From Voacanga thouarsii (Eukaryota; Streptophyta; Magnoliopsida; Gentianales; Apocynaceae), in contig JANUWF010002425.1 in the NCBI GenBank assembly GCA_026120185.1, positions 620,001 through 684,000 on the forward strand: a stretch of DNA of 64,000 bases, read 5' to 3'. The stretch's first letter is position 1. Each line of letters opens with the position of its first letter. The notes beneath the pieces are model-generated. The model was not told the DNA's origin, searched no databases, and saw only the letters and a list, made by a program, of their open reading frames with translations. Positions 58,367 through 64,000 of this stretch are shown in pieces. The translations under genes were made by a program, and so were the position numbers.

Positions 58367-59044
58367 TCAACTCTCCCTAGTTTCAACAGAAGTATCGGAG
58401 TCGTTAGAGGCCGGTTCCACCAGCCACCCCACGAAACTATCGGGTCTCCCTATATAGTTCCTCGCGAAACCAACGCTCCCACTTGGCTGCCCTGACTCAC
58501 CTTCTCGGCATCTCTTGGCTCTCATGGCCATCTCATAGAGCTCGTCCAACGCTAATCTAACTATACCCTTAGGCGCAGGCCTCTCACTCCCCAAGTCAGA
58601 TGGATTAACCAACCCCTTTCTCCTTAGCATGGCATCTACACCCAATCCATATCGGAGTCCACACCCCTTAGGACTCCCTTCTAGCTTCCTCATTCCCTTA
58701 TCTACCCCTCCTAGAGCTGACTGTCTATTGTCTCTCTTTCCCAGGACAACCTCCATTACCTCCTCATCCTCTCTTTCTACCCCAACCATCTCTCCCTCGT
58801 TCTCATCGTCTCCCTCATTCCCTAGCTCATCAACCTCTCCCTCACTCAACTCCATCATCTCCTCATCTTCCCCTAGGCTCTCCTCGACCTCTATCTCCGT
58901 CTCAGCCACCGGGTCGTCTAACACTGACGGCTCACGCTTTCTCTCTGAACCAGACACGGGTGGATCGGCTACGGGTAGTGGGACAGGTGGATTCCCGCAG
59001 CCAGCGGGCCAGTCTCTGACAGCCGATACAACTCTTTTGACCAT
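58367..59044 (-). CDS. Extra acidic ORF between primer site and gag of chromovirus Gy6
   Basis: An uninterrupted 225-codon ORF in the sense of the element, starting 87 bases after the primer site, in a copy whose gag and pol carry stops. Residues 1-40 are basic and Pro-rich (VKRVVSAVRDW, then SERKREPS). Residues 43-98 are strongly acidic (runs such as EEDEEVMEVV-like Glu/Asp stretches). KR pairs at 103-104 follow. Residues 160-180 look helical (LALDELYEMAMRAKRCRE). The C-terminus has GFA, GWLVE and DSD. No zinc finger, protease, RT or transmembrane segment is seen. Gy5 keeps a diverged C-terminus at the same place. I do not recognise the family. Standard Tekay/Del elements start with gag, so this is an addition; Ogre elements of the Tat branch are known to have an ORF before gag, but they lack chromodomains. 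Function unknown. Confidence 0.65.
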   Translation of the reverse strand: MVKRVVSAVRDWPAGCGNPPVPLPVADPPVSGSERKREPSVLDDPVAETEIEVEESLGEDEEMMELSEGEVDELGNEGDDENEGEMVGVEREDEEVMEVVLGKRDNRQSALGGVDKGMRKLEGSPKGCGLRYGLGVDAMLRRKGLVNPSDLGSERPAPKGIVRLALDELYEMAMRAKRCREGESGQPSGSVGFARNYIGRPDSFVGWLVEPASNDSDTSVETRES

Positions 59045-59130
59045 CCTATAAGCAAAAGACAGGAATTAGAACCAGATCAAAATACTTAAGAAAATAGAAC
59101 CCCATAAGTTAAGTAATTGCCTAAACCATG

Positions 59131-59142
59131 TCTCTGATACCA
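59131..59142 (-). other. Gy6 primer binding site
   Basis: The minus strand reads TGGTATCAGAGA two bases after the 5' LTR end; an 11 of 12 match to the initiator tRNA-Met site. Confidence 0.9.
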
Positions 59143-59144
59143 CT

Positions 59145-62100
59145 TGTAACACCCCATGACTACGTACCCTAAAAGGGCGGGGATGTCGCCCCGTCCCGTA
59201 GGACAAGGGGTCTTTAGAACAAGGTATAAAATATAATGGCAATCTCCAAAAGGATCAACTTAGATAAATAAAGAAATATTCTTATTACATCAGGCTCGAC
59301 TTGGAGCAAAACGGAATAAAAAAAAATATCGTTTAGAAGCATAAGTAATAAATGTCTCCTAGAACGGATAGTGAAAATAGCAAAAGCTCCAACTATTACA
59401 TGCCCCGCTGACTCAGCACAATCTATCTCCTGAAAACATGATGTAAAACAGTGTAAGAATAAATCTCAGTAAGTCCTGTGTGTGCACATGGTGTTTTTAA
59501 ATAGTTCGTGTATGCAAAGTGTAAAACATTTGTAAAAATAATTTGGCAAGTCATAAACAATCTCTTTTCGCAAGGAGTGGGTTTTTCTTATTGTCACACT
59601 TTGTACAAAATAAATCCTCCACTCGGATAAAAGTCATGTTACCACACGTTGGGCTCCATGAGAACAAATTGGCCAAGGCACCACACTTTGTGCACCATGT
59701 CTGGACCAGATTACCACATGTTGGGCGTTTTGATCAAGATGAGTATACAGCCCACCGGGTGAGATACTCCTCCATCTCTATACCCAACAAAACCATCCGG
59801 GTGTCCATGCCGGGAATATAAATAATACATTTCAGGTATAATGCTAGCTCGGACTGGCCTGACCAACCAACACTGTCGCCTTTTCAAGCAGAGTTCATCT
59901 TCTGGAGGTGGCCTCCTGCCAGAAGACTTACGCTAGCCCTCCAAGACTAGTATTGTTAGCCTACTCTTATTGAGTACTCAACGAACATATCCGTCAATTC
60001 CTGATTCAAAATATTTCCAAACCTTGGCTTTGTAAAACGTGATTTTCTTTAAAAGAGATTTCTAAAAATTCAAGGAAAAGAATAGTTTTCTTGATAAAAC
60101 CGTTAGTTTGACAAAACCATTTAAAGAATAAATATCCACGTTTACAACCCAAGCAAACACAGTTTAACAATAGCTTTACAAAGCTTCACAACATAGACTT
60201 GCCATCACAACCTTTAACAAAATAGTTTATAAAAGGACTTACCATCACAACGTTTAATAAAAGAGTTTATGCAAGGACTTACTTGATATGCCTCAGATAA
60301 ATGCGATAAAAATCACCGCTGGCTTTCCTCAATTATCCTCCTTATCTAAACCATATAATATCATGATCAGGGTCTCAATTAATTCAAACATGCTCTAATC
60401 CCATTTATTTTCATAACAATTCGCAATCTCCTATTTAATTCCAAGTAAACTATTCAATCCTCAAAAATCAAATACTACGACCACATGTTTATCTCACTAA
60501 TAAACACCATTAAACTTTACTTTCGACATCAATGGAGGGTATTCCCTTACCTTGCAACTACCGGGTAATGTGGTCTCGATGCTCCTATGGTGATCGTCCC
60601 GAGTTCGCTTGAAAAGAAGAGAGAAGCTACCTCATTTGCTTCACTTGACCAAAAATTTAGGAAGAAGAGGAAATCAGCCTCTATAGGGCGTGATTTAAGG
60701 GTAGAAGAAAGAGAAAAGAACCCCTAGAGAAAACGGCATCAACAGATTGAAAGGATTTGTGCTTACCTTAAGGTGTGTTCGATTTTTGCTTGGAACAACT
60801 CTTGTATTTTCGAAAATTTGAAGAGAGAAGTTGCTGAAATTTTCATGTAGAATGAAAAGGGTAAACGGTGGTTATGATTTAAAGTTGGAGAAGATTGGTT
60901 TAGGGTTAGATGGTGATGTTTAGATAGACTCCTAATTGCTTTAGGTTTCTTGGACAGCAAGAGCGAAATTTCAGCTTGCGCGTGGCTCCTTGCTGCCGAT
61001 TTTAGGGGAGTTTTATGGAAGGAAAAATTCTGCAATTTACTCCTCTAAGCTGGCCGAAACACTACTCAAAGGAAGGGCTGAATGTGTTCAGAATTTTTGG
61101 GCCAAACAAGGAAGAGTTTGAGTGAGTTTTGATGACTGAAAATCCTGTGCATGTGCTGTGAAAATCGCTGAACAAGAGGAGAATAAATTCTGGATTGTTC
61201 AAGTTGTATTCTGTCGAAATTTCAAGGGAAAAGGTGAGGGTTTTAGGCGCTGAAATTGGCTTAATCAACAAGGAGTTTTGGTAGGTTTTGGAGTGCACAG
61301 CTGGACGAAAATTTCTGTGCAAGCTGGCCGAATTTTCTGGTTTCCAAGCTGCCGAAAATCAGTAATTTTTGGTGATAGAAATTCTGGTTTTGTGTAGTTA
61401 GGGTAGTTGAATTATTAAGGAGTGTTCTAGGTGGTTTGAGCTAGGATTTTTCAGAGTTGGTTTGTAACTAGAGTTGGCTGGAATTTCGGACAGCTTATGT
61501 AGATACAAAGCTGCCGAAATTCAGCTAGGAAAAGGAAGAAATCCTAGTTGAATTTGGATTGAAATAAAATCTGGTTTTATCAAGGATTTGGATAGGATTT
61601 CCTCTAGTCCTAGAAGAGTTTGGATTAAGCTACAAGTCCTCCAAGAAGTGGCGGCACTTGCTGGAATTTTTTTTCAAATTTTTAGCTAACATTCTAGGAT
61701 TAAAATCAACAAGATTTCCTACTAGGAAAATGATTCATTAATTCCACCTATCCATGGCAACATCTATCTAACTAAAATCAAGCAAATGTTTTAATTACTA
61801 GCTAGGGTTTTTTCGAAAATCCTATGGAACACAAGGTGAAAATTAAAGGTGAACTTTATTCACATCAAAGTCCTTGAATTTAGGGAATAAATATAGAGAC
61901 TTATTTCCTTGGAGTAAAAATACTAAAATTTCTTTAGGATAGCTAGATTCTTTTTCGACCAAGATAAGAAACGGTCTAAAGAAAAGAATTTCAAGAAGAG
62001 AAACTTACTTCACAAAAGGTAGGATTCGAACTCAGGTCACCAAAGGAAATCACCAACCTCCCCGCTATTCCAAAATAACTCCAATGCTAATTTTTCTACA

Positions 62101-62334
62101 AGAAGTTCTTACCACCCCAATACTCATCCTTCCAAATCTTCGACCAAACCTCCATTAACCAAATCTTTAACAACACAACTATTTCACGTCAATTAATTCA
62201 AATGCAAGAGTAACGGAAAAATTCACATGCATCCATGCAAATAAAATTATTCTAGCTACCACATAAAATGCAAGATGCTATGCAATGCATGACTTTTTCC
62301 CATAGTTAAAGGTGGTTTTGGGCGGGGTATTACA
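59145..62334 (-). repeat. Gy6 5' LTR
   Basis: 3.19 kb, nearly identical to 51829-55009. It holds the palindrome (59970-59981), the hairpin GGGGATGTCGCCCC (59179-59192) and a tRNA-like segment (62010-62090) with an exact B box GAGTTCGAATCC on the minus strand. Confidence 0.92.
62010..62090 (-). other. tRNA-like segment in Gy6 5' LTR
   Basis: Minus strand: TGGAATAGCGGGGAGGTTGG (A-box-like) followed by GAGTTCGAATCC (exact B box), about 280-300 bases after the LTR start at 62334. Confidence 0.6.
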
Positions 62335-62339
62335 GAGCT
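62335..62339. other. Gy6 target site duplication, right
   Basis: GAGCT, matching 51824-51828. Confidence 0.92.
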
Positions 62340-63654
62340 GCCGAATTTTTGTGAGAGATAGAGCTGGACGAATTTCTGTAGGGTTTGGGAGGTTGATTCT
62401 CTGATTTGGAAGGGAAAACAAAAGGTTAGTTGTTAAAATCCTCGAAGAATATTTTTGGGAAGCAAATTTGGAAACTAGATATCACAAGAATATCTTTGAT
62501 TATTAGAGAGCTTTTGGAGATCTGCCATGGACGAATTTCTGGGCAGTGTTTTGGTTGAATGAAAGCTGGTTGAAGGAGGCTTAGGGTGGCCAAAATTATG
62601 GAGTATAATGGTGGAGAGAAGGTCTGGTTGTTTGAGGTATATTTTATAGAAAGTTGTTAAATCATGGTAGCTGGAATTTTGGTATCCAAATCAAGGAATG
62701 ATTGCAGAATTTTTTTGGAAATCTTTTAGGCGTCCGTGGCTGGATTTTTGTGCAAAACTTAGGGAGGACAATGGAGTTTAGTTAATCGAGGTTTAAGGGT
62801 GGTTTTTTCAGAAAAAGGATGGTGTTTCGGCTCGGGTTGAATTAGGAAATAAAGCTGGACAAAATTCTGCACAGCATTATTTCGCATGGCTGGAATTTTC
62901 TGGGCAGTTTTCGGCTGCCCTTTTCCAGGAAATTTGCAGAGGCTTTGGAGGGGAATTTCAGGGGCTTTCAAGGCTAGTTTCCAGCCTACTTCATGGAGGA
63001 AAAACATGGCTAGGGTGCTGTACAAAAACTGGAAGAAAACAGCTTGGTTTTGGACCTCCAAAGCTGCGATTTGTACAGGATTTTTTTTCTGGTTTTGCAC
63101 CATCTTTGTGCAGTCTGAAAATAGCCATAAAAATCCAGATTGTAAGCTGATCAAAAGGGCCATTTTCTGGCAGCATTTGGGAGGGAATAATGGTCAAGAA
63201 TTTCGACACCTTGAAGGCACACAAAGCTGGAAAAATTTCAGTTCTATGTACAAAGGGAAATGAACCTAGCTAGAGTGAATTTTTAGAAAGTTCACTAAGG
63301 AATTTAATTCACTTGAAATCTTTCCCCCTCATCCATTGTTTCGGTCCATATGATGTATTTTACTAAGACATTTTGAACCTTCAAAGCCACAACACATTGT
63401 TGGAATTTTTCTAGAATAAAATTAGCTTGAACACAATGAACAAACTAATGAATTGAGAATTAGGAAAAACTAAGGATCAAGAGGAAATGAATTCCCCTTA
63501 GAAATTTTGTGTAGAGCAAAAGAGTAGGATTTGAAGACTCCTATCATGTCTCTCATAGGACAACATCTCTACCCTACTCCAAACACCACTAAGGCCGACA
63601 ATGATACTTCCCAAGCAAAAATAAAATTTAATCATGCTATAGCTCTAATAATGG

Positions 63655-63730
63655 AATTGAAACCCAAGACCTCAAGAATCAATTCTAAGGCTCTAACCAC
63701 TACACCACAACAACTCTTGTTCTTATTTCC
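63655..63730 (-). other. tRNA-like segment in Solo2
   Basis: Minus strand: TGGTGTAGTGGTTAGAGCC (a very good A box) and GGGTTTCAATTCC (B-box-like). It lies about 240 bases after the Solo2 LTR start at 63960. Confidence 0.65.
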
Positions 63731-63960
63731 TCTCTAAAAATATTTTCCTATTCAATCCTCAAGCTATCTCCCTTTTTCCACCTTAGGTAAAAATTACCAA
63801 TTTGCCCTTCCCACTCAATAATCACAATCAAGCCCTCTAGACTATAAAACACAAATTCAATGCACATAAAACCATATAAAAATATATTTAAACATGAAAT
63901 AAAATATGGTATGCATTCCAACCCCCTTACTCTAAGGTTGGTTTCGATTGGGGTTTCACA

Positions 63961-64000
63961 TTCAAGGTGTCGAAATTTTCAGCCATCATTACCTCCCAAA
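63961..64000 (+). repeat. Gy5 3' LTR, segment 3 (runs off the window)
   Basis: TTCAAGGTGTCGAAATTTTC continues the Gy5 LTR interrupted at 48735. It matches Solo1 at about 44817-44850. The first five bases are the Solo2 target duplication. Confidence 0.85.

Larger units (their letters stand above)
51829..62334 (-). mobile_element. Gy6: complete-ended chromovirus with internal deletion and an extra ORF
   Basis: A 10.5-kb minus-strand element with two full LTRs (51829-55009 and 59145-62334), the duplication GAGCT, an initiator tRNA-Met primer site, an acidic extra ORF, gag, then RNase H, integrase and chromodomain. Protease and RT are missing. The LTRs differ by roughly 2-4% in the 240 bases I compared, so it is among the youngest insertions here, and it is the innermost layer of the nest. 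It is of the Gy3 family (Tekay/Del type). Without RT it cannot move on its own. Confidence 0.93.
48736..63960 (-). mobile_element. Solo2: solo LTR of the Gy4/Gy5 family, split by Gy6
   Basis: On the minus strand it reads TGTGAAACCCCAATCG...GGGGTGTTACA and is flanked by TTCAA. Its two parts, 48736-51828 and 62340-63960, add up to about 4.7 kb without Gy6. It is a solo LTR inserted in opposite orientation into the Gy5 LTR of the same family. It includes the hairpin GGGGATGTCGCCCC (48769-48782), a direct duplication (49350-49461), the palindrome TTGAGTACTCAA (49685-49696), a GA tract (51466-51484) and a tRNA-like segment (63655-63730). No genes. Confidence 0.88.

Noticed and set aside
58629..59051. 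140-codon plus-strand ORF rich in Ser, Thr and Pro
   Set aside because: It is the complementary shadow of the acidic minus-strand ORF; the minus-strand frame is longer, is sense with the element and has a relative in Gy5.

Overview
This is repeat-dense nuclear DNA from a flowering plant, probably a eudicot. I infer this from the intact plant-type LTR retrotransposon architecture: Ty1/copia elements of the Angela type and Ty3/gypsy chromoviruses with chromodomains. I see no host gene. Nearly all 64 kb is LTR retrotransposon DNA, most of it degenerate and much of it nested, as in pericentromeric or intergenic heterochromatin. Species cannot be settled by eye.

Layout. 1-688: AT-rich DNA packed with CCGTCGCAAA motifs, a tRNA-derived SINE-like head and a ~93-bp tandem repeat. 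689-2807: tail of chromovirus Gy1 (+ strand) and its 3' LTR. 2808-8440: At1, a non-autonomous Athila/Tat-like element on the minus strand, with a decayed tRNA-Asp-type primer site and a decayed unknown ORF. 8441-14320: Co1, a truncated copia element (minus) inserted in the At1 LTR. 14325-15268 and 23715-25711: Gy2, a gypsy gag/leader/LTR remnant (minus), split by Co2 (15269-23714), a complete copia element with target site duplication (TSD) CCTAC. 25712-33650: Gy3, a chromovirus (minus) with 3' LTR, pol and gag, cut off before its 5' LTR. 33651-38199: Gy4, the opposite-facing 3' half of a chromovirus plus LTR. 38200-~40740: Co3, a copia 5' LTR, primer site and leader. ~40745-64000: Gy5, a chromovirus with a large internal deletion. 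Its 3' LTR is split by two solo LTRs, Solo1 (44071-48398, TSD CATGA) and Solo2 (48736-63960, TSD TTCAA). Solo2 is itself split by Gy6 (51829-62334, TSD GAGCT).

Within each element the genes follow the usual plan: gag (capsid, zinc knuckle), protease, reverse transcriptase, RNase H and integrase, in gypsy order (integrase last, with chromodomain) or copia order (integrase before RT). Almost all carry stops, frameshifts or deletions. The main exception is an intact 225-codon acidic ORF between the primer binding site and gag of Gy6. A diverged relative of its C-terminus sits at the same place in Gy5, so this chromovirus lineage appears to carry an extra gene upstream of gag. Other notable signals are tRNA-like (Pol III A/B box) segments at a fixed place in the chromovirus LTRs, a perfect palindrome TTGAGTACTCAA in five LTRs, a conserved GC hairpin near the LTR end, and a conserved GC palindrome block in copia leaders.
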